From the NCBI GenBank assembly GCA_964036195.1, contig OZ038456.1, positions 2,976,001 through 3,040,000 of the forward strand: a stretch of 64,000 nt of DNA, given 5' to 3'. Both the position numbers and the translations under genes were made by a program. Below are positions 22,301 through 32,640 of the stretch, piece after piece (position 1 is the stretch's first letter; each line of letters starts with the position of its first letter). Source of the DNA: Sphaerolaimus hirsutus (taxonomy: Eukaryota; Nematoda; Chromadorea; Monhysterida; Sphaerolaimidae). The notes under the pieces were generated by a model. The model was not told the origin of the DNA, did not search any database, and worked only from the letters and a program-made list of their open reading frames with translations.

Positions 22301-25300
22301 ATTTTACATTGTATGGGTGTCCCCTGACGCACAATGGCTTAACGAGCTCATGTACTGTATCACCTCGAAATACCCCCATGGGAGTTTAATATTTCGCCAG
22401 CAAAATTTGAGGGGGGTTAATTCGAGGGGGGGTTTATCATTTCGTTAGAAATTTTCGTAAGCATCGTAGAAAATAGTAGGCATTTGTGTACCCAAAACAG
22501 GTAATAAATGTGTCCAAAAAGAATATATTTGGATATAAAAACGGTAGCTACACAAACTAGTCCATTTGTAGCTGTAATCTAAATTAGCAGTAATAAATAT
22601 GTACATTGCATACATAACGTATTTATTCCGGAGAATGGGGGCCATTTCGAGGGGGGTGTATTATTTCCCCAGCCCATTTTGAGGGGGGTTAATTCGAGGG
22701 GGGTTACAGACACATCACGATCCCTCATAACGACACAGACATTGAAATTCCCACGGTACCGTCGACGTGCTTCGACAGGTTCGAGGACATGGTGCTGGTG
22801 GGCTTCGCCGCCGGCGTTATAGAGCAGATTTCATTGGATGAATGTTTCGAGGCCTGTCTCAGGGAGAGCTTCTGCCGGTGAACTACTTTGACGGGGGGTT
22901 GCAGAAATGGGTGTTTTGAAGAAAATATGATTAAATTTTATGGCGGAACATCTCTCAAAAATAAATTATGATCGCAGATATGATAAAAATGAATATAAAT
23001 GTGATATTTTTTATATTGTCTTTTATTTAAAATAAAATATTTCCGGAAAAATCTGGAGAAAATACAAATAAATATGATAGTTAAAAATACTTTTTATAAA
23101 AAGATTATAGTTTAATATTTAACAATTATTTTATTATAAAAGATTTACCGTATTACCTCGAATTATCCCCCCCCCCCTTGAATTAACCCCCCCCCCTCGA
23201 AATACCCCCTAAAATTCGGCTGAGGAAATAATAACCCCCCCTCGAAATACCCCCTAAAATTGAGTGTAAAGGGAATGTACATGACAAATACCGCAGTTTG
23301 TGATCTGTACAATGCAGAACACACGTTAAAACTGATGATTGAATGACATTAGGGAAGGGTTGATGTGTATGTACAGTTATATATGCCTATACACACATAA
23401 ACCCCTGTTTACCTCGATCCGGATGGTTGTAAATTTTTAAAAAACGTTTTGTTCACGCCCCCCTGTAAAGTTTTCGGGAAAATTGACCCGACTCAAAAAA
23501 TAGCCCAAAGAGTTGTCTACATAATGTACGGATCGCCCCCCAATATAACACCGCGTGGGCCGTGTAAGCTGGCCACGCATTTTTTTATACCAAAATGCAG
23601 TGTTCACCTCGGTCCGGATGGTGGCTCCAAATCTTATATAGTCTGTTTTTCAAGGCCAGAATTTGGCCGAAACATAGAACAGTGTCCTGGCTTAGTGCCA
23701 AATGTCATTTCAACGGCTTATTTACAGGCAGAAATAAGATTACGATATTTTCAATTTGCACTGTTTTGTACTGCGCATCACGATCAGCTTTGATTGTGAT
23801 CATTTTATTGCCTCATCTTACATCTATTAACACAGAAAATGCTTCCACCAGAAAGAGAAATCTTTTGCGGTATTCTTAAAAACCTACTCCGCTTAAATAC
23901 ACCCTTCCCAAAAATGAGATATTGAGGGGTTAAATTTTAAAATGTTAGAACATTTCGTCCAGGGAAGGAAATTAGTAGTAAGTAAAATTTAGCAATGTTT
24001 TTTAAATTTCGCCCCTCAAATTCTCATGTTTGGGTGGGTGAATTTAACTGGTGTAGGTTTTAAAAATACCGCTAAAGATTTCTCTTTCTGGTGGAAGCAT
24101 TTTCTGTGTTAATAGATGTAAGATGAGGCGATAAAATAATCACAATCACAGCTGATCGTGATGCACAGTACAAAACAGTGCAAATTGAAAATATCCTAAT
24201 CTTATTTCTGCCTGTAAATAAGCCGTTGAAATGGCATTTGGCACTAAGCCAGGACACTGTTCTATGTTTCGGCCAAATTCTGGCCTTGAAAAACAGACTA
24301 TATAAGATTTGGAGCCACCATCCGGACCGAGGTAAACACTGCATTTTGGTATAAAAAAATGCGTGGCCCGCTTACACAGCCCACGCGGCGTTATATTGGG
24401 GGTGATCCGCACATCATGTAGACAACTGTTTGAGCTATTTTTTGAGTCGGGTCAATTTTCCCGAAAACTTTACAGGGGGGCGTGAACGAAACGTTTTTAA
24501 AAAATTCGCAACCATCCGGACCGAGGTAAACAAGGGTTTATACATCTATTTATGTAATTGTTTGATTTTTCTACGTCTGAATATGTTGAATTTCCGAAAA
24601 TTTCTGGCGAAATAATAGACGCCCCCTCGAATTATCCCCCTCAAATTTTGCTGGCGAAATAATAAACCCCCTGGGGGTATTTCGAGGTAATACGGTATTT
24701 GAAAATATAAATCTACCGCATTTTTTGCAACGCTTATTGCCCGACAATCCTTCGTCCCAATCCACATCCGACCACAATCACCAGGTGCCCCCCCTTCACA
24801 GCTCAATAATGTACTACGACAACCCGATAATCACGTGCATCCTCAACGAGGAGACCCGGTCCACCCAACCCGACCTTTTCGTGCGCGATCCCGACGCGGA
24901 TTACTACGACCGGAAAGACACGTGTGACGATGGGGGGGTCACGCCCACCCCCACGCCGACGCCCCCCGGCCCCGATGGACGTCAGTTTGGGGGGGGGGGT
25001 ATACGAGGGTCGTGTTGTTTTTGTGGGTGGCGACCATTTGGGGGCGCTAAAATAGCCAGTAAAATGAAAAAGAAATGTGTACCAGGCATTACGGACTAGA
25101 CAAATTTGCGTGACATTGTACAGGACCCCAGTGCGATTCCAATGAACTTTGAATGGAGCCTAACAGTGATTGAATCAACTGAAAATGGGACACTGCTCGA
25201 TAATAGCTTGGCAAAATTAAAACCCCGTAATTTATGTCACCGGGTGCACCTAGAAGTGGCATAAAACCCACATGGGAGGTTTCCGTTTATGCTGCGATTA

Positions 25301-28300
25301 CCGTATTTCTCCGTGTAAAGCACCCGGGTGCTATACAAAATCGAGACCCTTTCCAGCAACCTTTTTTTAAAACTTGTATAACACCCGGGTGTTAGGTCAA
25401 GGGGTGTTATACACGGAAACTAGACTAAACTAAAAAAGTGTGCTTTCGTTTTAAATTTATGATACACGTACCAACATATTTAGGCTTTTTCGGTTCCCAG
25501 CGTGCAGCAATCCAACGGAAAAATGCGTGCCGCGGAATTACAATGAGCGGCGCGCGCAACGCACAATATTTAAGCGATATTTTAGAAATTCAAATCAGTG
25601 ATCTTTTTGAAACCTAGCATAGCACCCCGGGGTGCTATGCAGCTGTATAACACCCTGGGTGTTGTGCACGGGGGGGTCCTTTACACGGAGAAATACGGTA
25701 CAGCTCGGACATAAAATTGACAGGGTGTAAAATTCATTTTGGGTGTAAAATAAATTACAGATGAATGGATAAAGATACGACAGGGTTATTTCAGTCAAAG
25801 AAAGCTTAGATGCAAAGCGTTTCTTGTGTCCAAAGCTCATGAGTTTATATTAATCGTACTGGGAGTTATGAATTTTAGCACAATTTTTCCAATTATGCGC
25901 TGTAGGTATAAGTTGTGTAAAATTAGGGTGTAAAATTAAGAAAATATGTGCCAAAATTCATAACTTCTAGTAAATTAAAATAAACTGATGAGCTTTGGAC
26001 ACAAGCAACATCTGCATGTGCGCTTTCTTTGACTGAAATTACAACGCCATATCTTATCCATTCACCTGTAATTGATTTTACGCCCAAAAATCAATTTTAT
26101 GCCTGGTCAATTATTTATTTCGATTGTCAATTAACAGCGTTATTTCTCAGCGCAAAAACATTTTTTGGTAAAAAACCTTTGGCAAATTTTTCCGGAATCG
26201 GGATAAAGGAAATTTAACCGGGACTAGAAAGTTTTCGGATTCGGGATCAGGGAACCGGTTTGGACCATATTGAGAAGGATGCCGACCCATATTCAAATCC
26301 TTTTTAAATACAAATACAGCGTGCCGCGAGATGGCCGACATAGTCTTCCTAATCGACGGGAGCGGGTCGATCGGCCCGCACGACTTCCAAAACATCAGGC
26401 AGTTCCTGTCGCTGGTGGTCGACTCGTTCGAGGTCGGCCCCACCATGAACCAAGTCGGCGTGGTCCAGTTCACAGAGAGTCCGTACACCGAGTTTCATAT
26501 GAATACGTACCAGACCAGGCAGCAAGTTAAAGGTTGGTTTTGTTGGAAGGATTGAAGGGAAAAGCAATTATGAAATTTGAATTTAAAAGAAATAAATCTG
26601 GGTAGATATGTACATCAAATTAAATACAATTGTACCAAAAGATGTGAGTAGAGTGTAACACTGAAGCATGAGTAAAATAAAACATTCGCAATTTTTAGAA
26701 TTTAGCCTAGGATGTAGATACAACATGTTAGTGAGGTGGTCATTATTTAAAAAAATACCTCTGCAGTTATCATTCCGGTAAACTAATATCCGTCCAAAAC
26801 TGATTTATCAGTTTTGGAAATACCGTATTTGCTTGAATAATTCCTCTGGGTAATCATTTTTTCGCCAGACTTTTTGATGGAGCTATTCAAAAAGGGGAAT
26901 TATTCAAGGGGAAATTATTATGTATGTAAATATGTTGTCAAAGTTTCCAAGCATGTTTCTATTAACCAAATTTCAAAATATACATAATAAATTTATCATA
27001 TGCCTTAAGGGGGGAAATTATTCAAGGGCAATTATTTTCTCCTCACTCATCTAACAGGGGAAATTATTCAAGTGGAGGAATTATTCAAGTGGGGGAATTA
27101 TTCAACCAAAAACAGTATCTATACGCCGTAAACCACTGCCCTCGCTCTCACAGAAGCAATCAACCGTATCGGCTGGCGCAACGGGCACACGGCCATCGGC
27201 CGCGCCCTGGACTACACCACCCAGCAGGAGCTCAACTTCGCGTCGGGCGACCGCGGCGTGGTGCCCAACGTGGTGCTCGTGCTCACCGACGGCATCAGCC
27301 AGGTGCCAGTCCCTGACTCTGTAGAATGTGCCCTGTAAAATGTCAAATGTCACGCAAAGTGTCAAACGTCATGTAAAGTGCCCACCGAAATGGCAAACAT
27401 ACGTTTACATGACTTTTGACGCTTTCCTTGACATTTTACATTTTACAGGGCTTTTACAGGGTCTGGGACTGCCCCCAGGACAGTCCCGCGCAGCCGGCGG
27501 ATACACTTAGAAGGACGCACGATGCTCTTACTTATGCTATTGGAGTTACTGAGGCGGTCAATGATGGGCAGTTGTTGGCTATTGCTGGCAGCCCGCAGAG
27601 GGTTTTCAAGGTGAGATTTATTAATGATTGATAAATTAATTAAGCTGATAAATGGGTGCTGGGCTAGGTAAAAATCACGATTATTCTACCGTTATTCATG
27701 ACACATTGTCTGTTACCTGAACTTTGTGACTCAAATGAGGTTATTATAAGTGCAAATTAAAATTTTAAATGGCCACCGGCCGTTCGCACTGGTGCTGCAT
27801 TACGAAACATTGGGGCCAAACATAAGAATTAGTGTCAACTAAATTCCACTAAATTTTGGTTAATTATGTGATTTCAACTTGACTATGTGATAAAGCATAG
27901 TTAGTTTTATATAGTGACACGTAATTTTCTTTGTTTCTGTTAAGTGATTCTAAAATATGTATGTTATTTAGTTGACATTCAGTTGACACAAATTTACGAT
28001 GTCAACTGGTGTCTCAACCCATTAAAGCTTTACCCCACATCCGACCACCCCCCCAGGTGCGCGACTTCACCAAACTAGACGAGCGGCTGCGCGACGCGCT
28101 GCGCAACGACATTTGCGGCCGCATGAACGGCATAGCCGGCTACGACTCGCGACGCCCCCTCGCTGATACACTACGCGGCAGGTCGCAGTCCCTAGCGCAG
28201 GTGCCAGTCCCGGACACGGTAAAATGTCAAGCGTCACGCAAAGTGTCAAAAGTCGTGTAAAATGCCCGGTAAAATGGCAAACACGTTTGCCATTTTACCG

Positions 28301-31300
28301 GGCATTTTACACGACTTTTGACACTTTGCGTGACACTTGACATTTTACAGGGTCTGGGACTGGCCCCAGGTAGTTGACAACAACGGCGTGTGGATAGGGT
28401 TGAGCGCGCAGCAGGGCCGGCTGAACTGGGCCGACGGTACCCCAGTTGACTATAGCAACTGGAAGTTTGGAGAGCCGAGATTGGCCGCTGGACAGTGTGT
28501 CATGTCGGAATTTGAGCCGGTGAGATATTTACATGAAAATGGACAATTCAGATATGTTCTAGATCTTGACCCTCGTTGGATACCCTCCTCAGGGATAGAT
28601 AGCTGACAAAACAAAATATTTGTTTTTATTGGGGGGGTTGGGGGGGGTTCAATATAATACAAAAATAGCTCAAAATAGGCAATAAAACACATGAACTGGT
28701 GATTTTGTAAGTGCGAAATCTATAAAAAGGTTTGAAAATCAGTGCTTTGAGGGTGAAATTCCTCAAAATTCGCGCCAGATAGCTGGGCGATTTCGGGTGG
28801 GCGGGGGGGGGGTTCAGGGGATAGTAGCCAAAAAGTTAGCCTCAGGGACAAATAGATAGGTGAGCGGCCTCCGAGATAGATAGCTGGGTGGTTGGAGGGG
28901 GGTGACAGTCTCCAAACCCCGCTCCTACCCGAGACAATCCCGTTGTGGCCCTTGGCAAGGACGTATCTAGAAGGGGGCGGGGGACCCCCCCCCCGTTCCC
29001 GGGTGAGACATGAAAAAGTTGGTGAAAATGCAACTTCTGGTATCACTTTTGAAGGTGTAATGTAAAAAAATTTTGCACGCAAGCGTGCATTTGGCCTTTC
29101 TGCAGATGTATTGTTGGTAAATCGGTCCCCGTACTCTCACTTCACTATTTTATACACTAATTGGTGTGTTTTTCGCTCTATGCGTATGTATATTTACATA
29201 CATATAAGCGATTTCTGGCGCCAACGCCAACGCCAATGACGCCATGGTGTTGCGCCTACAAATGGCGCCAGCGCCATCACGTCATTCCGCTACATGTAGG
29301 TAAAATTTTAGGGGGGGGGGGGGGCTGAGCCCCCCCGTTCGCCTGGCTCCGTAAACAAGCAGCCCCCCCCCCGCTCAAAAATTCTGGATACGTCCCTGGC
29401 CCTTGGCTTTTTCCCACCATGCACAACACGACCCAACCAAGTTCGACCGCGCAGTTGCAAAGATGGTCGACATCCCCGTGCAACGGCAGACACACGTGGG
29501 TGTGCAACACGCAGCCGACCACCACCTTCAAGAGCAGGTTGCTGCTCGCCAGGTACAGGGACGACGCCGCCGCCGCCAGGAAGAAATATGTCAAGGTGGG
29601 TACGGGTTCGAATTCGGCATCGGGATTGTGTTTTTTTTTGCAGTTTTGGGGATCGGGATTGTATTTTGAAGATTTCGAGATCGGGATTTTGGACTAGGGT
29701 TGGGACGATATGACTTTTCGATATCGATATTCGATATTTTTTTCTGAAACTCGATATTCGATATCGATACGATATGGACCCTCGATATCGATATTCGATA
29801 TTCGATATAAAAAAATGCTCGATATTCGATATCGATATTTCGATATTTTCGATATTTCGATATTTTGCTTTTGGTATAGCAGGGCATATCTCATTTGGCA
29901 TATTGCATTTCCATTTGATCACAAACCCAACTGATCATCTCTACTGAAAAGTAGATGATACAAATTTAAATGGCACACAATGATCAAAATGAGAACATGA
30001 TTTAAAAATGTGACAGATGTGGTACGGAAAAGGTGCCAGCCACATTTTTAGGTGCCATGCCATGGTGCCATTGATGTTTCCATGGTGTAAGTAGCTATTA
30101 AACATACATATACTCTTATGTGAACATCTTAGAGAGCATTTGGACAAGATTTGATGCTGCCGCAAGTGCTGAAACAAAAATACCTGTCATGTGAGAACAA
30201 AGTGCGCGCTTGCGCGCAAAATTTGTTAAAATTGCTTATGAAATCGCCTTCTAATAGTGCCATTCCTGGCTTATTTGAAGTCAGGCCCAGGGAGTATAGA
30301 ATATCGAAAATATCGAAAAAATGGTCGATATTCGATATCGATATTCGATATTTTTTCAAAATTTTCGATATCGATATTCGATATGAAAAAATAGTCGATA
30401 TCCGATATTCGATACGATATATCGTCCCAACCCTATTTTGGACAATGGTGCTCAAAAGGACACAAAATGCCAGAGAAGTGGCATAAAATGCTTCACTGTG
30501 CTTACATCAAAAAAGTCTTTTTGAATTTTTTTCTTCAGAGATTGGAATTAAGGAAACGGTTTCGGGATCGGGTTTTAAAATGATTTGCGATCGGGATTGT
30601 TTTTTTTAGATTTCGGGATCGGGACTGCAAAATTCGGGAATTTTTCGGGATCGGGAACCCGTTTGAACCCTAAAAGTAGGTCGAATAATGATCAGACACT
30701 GAAAAATCATGCACTATTTTTTTACTTCACGCGCGCACGCAGCCAGCCATGTCCGAGAATGCGAAGCGCCTGTGGCGGCGGCACCACAAAAGCGCCTACA
30801 GCCGCATGCTGACCAAGCTCAATGCCCAGCAGAGGTCGCTGCTCAGAAACAGAAACGCGCAGGTGGGCTATAAGAAATGGTGCAGTTGTGAACAATTACA
30901 ACAATGGCCACTCCCAGACGTTGTAAAATGTCAACTGTCATGCAAAGTGTCAAAAGTCGAGTGAAATGTCAAATTTCCTTTTTACTGGATATTTCATGGT
31001 CCAAGTCGTGTCATTGACATATTGCACATTTGACACCTTGCATGCACTTGTCACTTGACATTTTGCAGTGTTTGTCAGTGGCACCAGGCAGGAATATCTC
31101 ACAACTCAACATTAGACCCGATAACCACCCGTGAAACACAGACGCCGACACAACGGCACCTAGCCGCGCCAAACACAACGCCAACGCCAAGGCGCCTGGC
31201 GCCAGCGCCAACGTCGCGCCATACAATTCACTCAGACCATTTTACGCGCATCAAAAACCCATTCGTTGTCGGTGGCCAGCTGGTGCCGAAATCTATCAAT

Positions 31301-31708
31301 GATAATAATAGTCAAATATCTGTGGTGCGCGTTTTTGGGAGACAAAGAGAAGCGAGAAATTACGTTCCTATGAGAACGGTCACCAGTGGCAGTTTGTATG
31401 GGCGCGCCAGGTGCCAGTCCCAGACCCTGTAAAAAGCCCTGTAAAATGTCAAATGTCATGCAAAGTGTCAAAAGTCGTGTAAAATGCCCTGCAAAATGGC
31501 AACTCGGTTGCCATTTTGCAGGGCATTTTACATGACTTTTGACACTTTGCATGACATTTGAAATTTTACAGGGCTTTTTACAGGGTCTGGGAGTGCCCCC
31601 AGGAGTAATAATAATAGACAAAGTGATAGCAAGCAGTATTTGAATGCAGCCTCTTTATACAGAAGGTTTTATGGTTCACCTGGTTGGCCCTACACTCATA
31701 GATTGTAA
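19349..31708 (+). CDS. Secreted C-type lectin / PAN-PAN / VWA protein, 15 exons
   Basis: Exons: 19349-19521, 20542-20726, 21520-21691, 21906-22021, 22739-22877, 24802-24980, 26320-26532, 27154-27302, 27479-27610, 28057-28200, 28370-28519, 29455-29595, 30743-30862, 31088-31410, 31603-31708. All junctions are GT-AG and all phases agree, giving 813 residues. Residues 1-28 are a signal peptide (SPLALLLTTLGLSWVASA). Residues 32-105 are the N-terminal half of a C-type lectin fold (CPKGWLYVSQKCW, CRSLGGDLASVHS). Two PAN modules follow at about 127-213 and 225-310 (DCLKECLNS with TEECILNSESRTTQP; DECFEACLRE with TCILNEETRSTQP). A VWA domain at 322-500 has intact MIDAS parts (FLIDGSGSIG, GHTAIG, VLTDGIS). 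The C-terminal lectin half at 535-600 has VWIGL, DYSNWKFGEP, WSTSPC and WVC. A basic, Ser/Asn-rich tail ends the protein. I infer an extracellular matrix or recognition protein. Exon 3 start and the exon 4/5 join are the least certain. Confidence 0.87.
20745..20880. mobile_element. Short MITE, CACACGCTAGTTGAC...GTCAACTAGTGTGTG
   Basis: CTACACACGCTAGTTGACAA is mirrored by TTGTCAACTAGTGTGTGATG. It lies in intron 2 of the lectin/PAN/VWA gene, 19 bases after the donor. The same family occurs at 39110, 42205, 47228 and 48212. Confidence 0.75.
21012..21460 (+). mobile_element. Introner-like hairpin element, enlarged copy, in intron 2
   Basis: It starts TCTGGGGGCGGTCCCAACCC and ends TTTCTAGGAGTGCCCCCAG. 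The arms are GTGTCAAATGTAAAGTCAAATG modules. The centre (about 21225-21345) is a different palindrome of GTATCCAAATATAATG and CATAAGAGTCGGATACAAA units that also occurs at 43330, 49040 and 52490 in other copies. The acceptor actually used, judged by phase, lies about 60 bp downstream. Confidence 0.7.
22025..22327 (+). mobile_element. Introner-like hairpin element at start of intron 4
   Basis: GATGCCAGTCACACACCCTG begins a few bases after the donor. The element ends TTTACATTGTATGGGTGTCC. GCAAAGTGTCAAAGGTCATG and its complement form the arms. A partial CCGTATT-type MITE (about 22350-22715) follows it in the same intron. Confidence 0.65.
23148..24695. mobile_element. CCGTATTACC MITE carrying a 1.14-kb inverted-repeat element
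   Basis: TA/CCGTATTACCTCGAATTAT opens and CGAGGTAATACGG/TA closes it. It lies in intron 5. Its outer parts are nearly the same as the 396-bp MITE at 58603-58998. The difference is an internal insertion at 23400-24538. Confidence 0.85.
23400..24538. mobile_element. Long-arm palindrome (two ~500-bp arms), TA duplication
   Basis: The left arm begins AACCCCTGTTTACCTCGATC and the right arm ends GACCGAGGTAAACAAGGGTT. The arms pair over roughly 500 bp each, with a centre of about 120 bp. TA flanks both ends, and the sister MITE at 58603-58998 shows the site without it (CACATATACATCTATG). The arms are open in frame but code for nothing that I recognise. Confidence 0.8.
25301..25698. mobile_element. 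MITE, CCGTATTTCTCCGTGTAAAG termini, TA duplication
   Basis: TA/CCGTATTTCTCCGTG on the left, CACGGAGAAATACGG/TA on the right. The inside contains ACCCGGGTG and CACCCCGGGGTG palindromes. It lies in intron 6. The following 25720-26310 has an inverted pair around GACTGAAATTAC/TTTCAGTCAAAG and a decayed GGGATCGGG remnant at 26180-26270. Confidence 0.75.
26823..27115. mobile_element. MITE, CCGTATTTGCTTGAATAATT termini
   Basis: TA/CCGTATTTGCTTGAATAATTC on the left. The right end GAATTATTCAACCAAAAACAG has decayed. It occupies most of intron 7 next to the acceptor of exon 8. Confidence 0.7.
27303..27478 (+). mobile_element. Introner-like element forming a complete intron (176 bp)
   Basis: The element begins GTGCCAGTCCCTGACTCTG directly after exon 8 (CAG) and ends GGTCTGGGACTGCCCCCAG directly before exon 9. 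Its termini are the splice sites. The intron interrupts the VWA domain between TDGISQ and the following helix in phase 0. The arms pair through GCAAAGTGTCAAACGTCATG modules. Confidence 0.92.
27479..28056 (+). other. Exon 9 and the TAGTTGACA-bearing intron 9
   Basis: 27611-28056 is intron 9. At about 27835-28015 it holds AGTGTCAACTAAATTCC and, inverted, GTTGACACAAATTTACGATG, a decayed copy of the TAGTTGACA MITE. The acceptor is a C-rich CCCCCCCAG. Confidence 0.55.
28201..28369 (+). mobile_element. Introner-like element forming a complete intron (169 bp)
   Basis: GTGCCAGTCCCGGACACG is the donor end, and GGTCTGGGACTGGCCCCAG the acceptor end. The two halves are almost perfectly complementary around GGCAAACACGTTTGCC, so the transcript would fold into one long stem. 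It separates the VWA end from the C-terminal lectin half in phase 0. Confidence 0.92.
28556..28947. mobile_element. Remnant of the TAGATAGCTG hAT-type element
   Basis: GGATAGATAGCTGACAAAAC and AGATAGATAGCTGGGTGG motifs with G-runs match the element at 7958-8481. The left end reads TTCTAGATCTTGACCCTCG and the right GCTCCTACCCGAGAC. It lies in intron 11. Confidence 0.6.
28956..29398. mobile_element. hAT-type MITE, CAAGGACGTAT...ATACGTCCCTG, 8-bp TSD
   Basis: The flanks GCCCTTGG at 28948-28955 and 29399-29406 are identical. Inside are a GCACGCAAGCGTGC palindrome near 29075 and a GGCGCCAACGCC block. It lies in intron 11, 57 bp before exon 12. Confidence 0.88.
29605..30672. mobile_element. GGATCGGG hAT-type MITE, split by another hAT element
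   Basis: The outer copy has (C)GGGATCGGGATT repeats on both sides and ends CCCGTTTGAACCCTA, the terminus of the intact copy at 41470-41964. The left end is decayed. The segment 29695-30435 is a later insertion. Confidence 0.65.
29695..30435. mobile_element. hAT-type MITE with ATCGATATTCG interior, 8-bp TSD
   Basis: TAGGGTTGGGACGATAT opens it and ATATCGTCCCAACCCTA closes it. TTTTGGAC flanks both ends (29687-29694, 30436-30443). Both subterminal zones are runs of TATCGATATTCGATA. The middle contains AGTGCGCGCTTGCGCGCAAA. It lies in intron 12. Confidence 0.9.
30906..31087 (+). mobile_element. Introner-like element, reverse orientation, supplying an acceptor
   Basis: It begins CCACTCCCAGACGTTG and ends GTCAGTGGCACCAG, whose AG is the acceptor of exon 14. 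Here the terminus that usually gives the GT donor is inverted and gives the AG instead. The donor of this intron (30863) lies 43 bp upstream, outside the element. Confidence 0.8.
31411..31602 (+). mobile_element. Introner-like element forming the complete last intron (192 bp)
   Basis: It starts GTGCCAGTCCCAGACCC at the end of exon 14 and ends GGTCTGGGAGTGCCCCCAG before exon 15. The phase-2 junction reads in frame to the TAA at 31706-31708. The arms meet at GGCAACTCGGTTGCC. Confidence 0.92.
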
Positions 31709-32023
31709 AATTGTGATAAAATGGAGTATACTCCGCGGACCGCAAAGTATACCATAATTTAATGAATAGAATATTGTGATTTTGGTCTTTGGTTCATTAT
31801 TCAGATGGGTTATGGTAGGTTTGCTACTAAGTGTGATGTCCGCCGAGTATACTATTGTTGCACTAGGGACTAATCCTGCACCGGGTTATGACTGTCAGGT
31901 TAAAGTTTAGAGGAAAGGTTTCTCATTTTCGGTAAACTAATGTGTATAACTTTAAATTACACAACTTTAAAGTGTCAAAAGCCCTGTCAGCATCCTACTC
32001 GGATTAAGAATATTTGTCAGGAT
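31709..32023. other. Gene-free stretch downstream of the lectin/PAN/VWA gene
   Basis: AT-rich. ATACTCCGCGGACCGCAAAG at 31730 and GTGATGTCCGCCGAGTATAC at 31840 are inverted relatives and recur at 37897-38093, so this is the end of another small TIR element. Confidence 0.5.
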
Positions 32024-32632
32024 TAGGGTTGGCCGATGTGTTTTTTTAAACATAACGTCCGAAATGTTTTTTAAACATCGGCCGAAATTTTTTGTACTAA
32101 GCATTAGGTATTTTGCAAAATTTTTGCGCGCAAGCGCGCAATTTCACACACAAATTGACATTGGTGGTTGTTTTCATTGGTTTTGTGGCATTTTTAGTAT
32201 CAAAGTATCCATTTTTATGTGCTACCATGGGTTAATAAGCCAACATATGTTGCTGTACTATATAATATTGAGGTAATGTGCTTCCATGTACCTCATGTAT
32301 GTACTTCCATGTACCTCCATGTATCACCTTGTTTGATCACTATTCCGTGCCAAACTTTACCTGAAGTCACGAACATTCGACTATAAGGCGATATACGAAC
32401 ATATTGACAAAAAAATGCATATTTTTGACACAAATCACCACTTATAATGCTATCCCATGGCTCCACAGCCATTATATGGTCATATATAACATCACAGAGT
32501 ATTGCCACTGTCTGATATACCTATATATGTTGACACAAGGTCATATCTGGGAGCTTTTAAAAAAAACGTTTTTTATTGAAAAAACCTTTTTTTCAAACAT
32601 CGAGTTAAAAAACAACGTTTTTTCCAACCCTA
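32024..32632. mobile_element. hAT-type element family B, intact copy, 8-bp TSD
   Basis: TAGGGTTGGCCGATG opens it and TTTTTTCCAACCCTA closes it. The flanks are GTCAGGAT at 32016-32023 and 32633-32640, identical. It contains TTTTTGCGCGCAAGCGCGCA near 32121-32140. It also holds the uninterrupted versions of the two sites that carry insertions in the 4296-11687 copy (ACTATAAG at 32380-32387; CTATATATGTTG at about 32521). Confidence 0.92.
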
Positions 32633-32640
32633 GTCAGGAT

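Noticed and set aside
22066-22327. Cys/Lys/Met-rich open frames, repeated at 27328, 49000 and elsewhere
   Set aside because: They are the arms of the introner-like hairpins read in frame, not proteins.
23449-24412. Pairs of similar open frames on opposite strands
   Set aside because: They are the two arms of the 1.14-kb palindrome; no known domain and no splice context.
27480-30860. A second separate gene starting at the VWA or second lectin half
   Set aside because: All junctions continue in phase from the signal-peptide exon and no alternative start or signal peptide is seen, so one gene is simpler.
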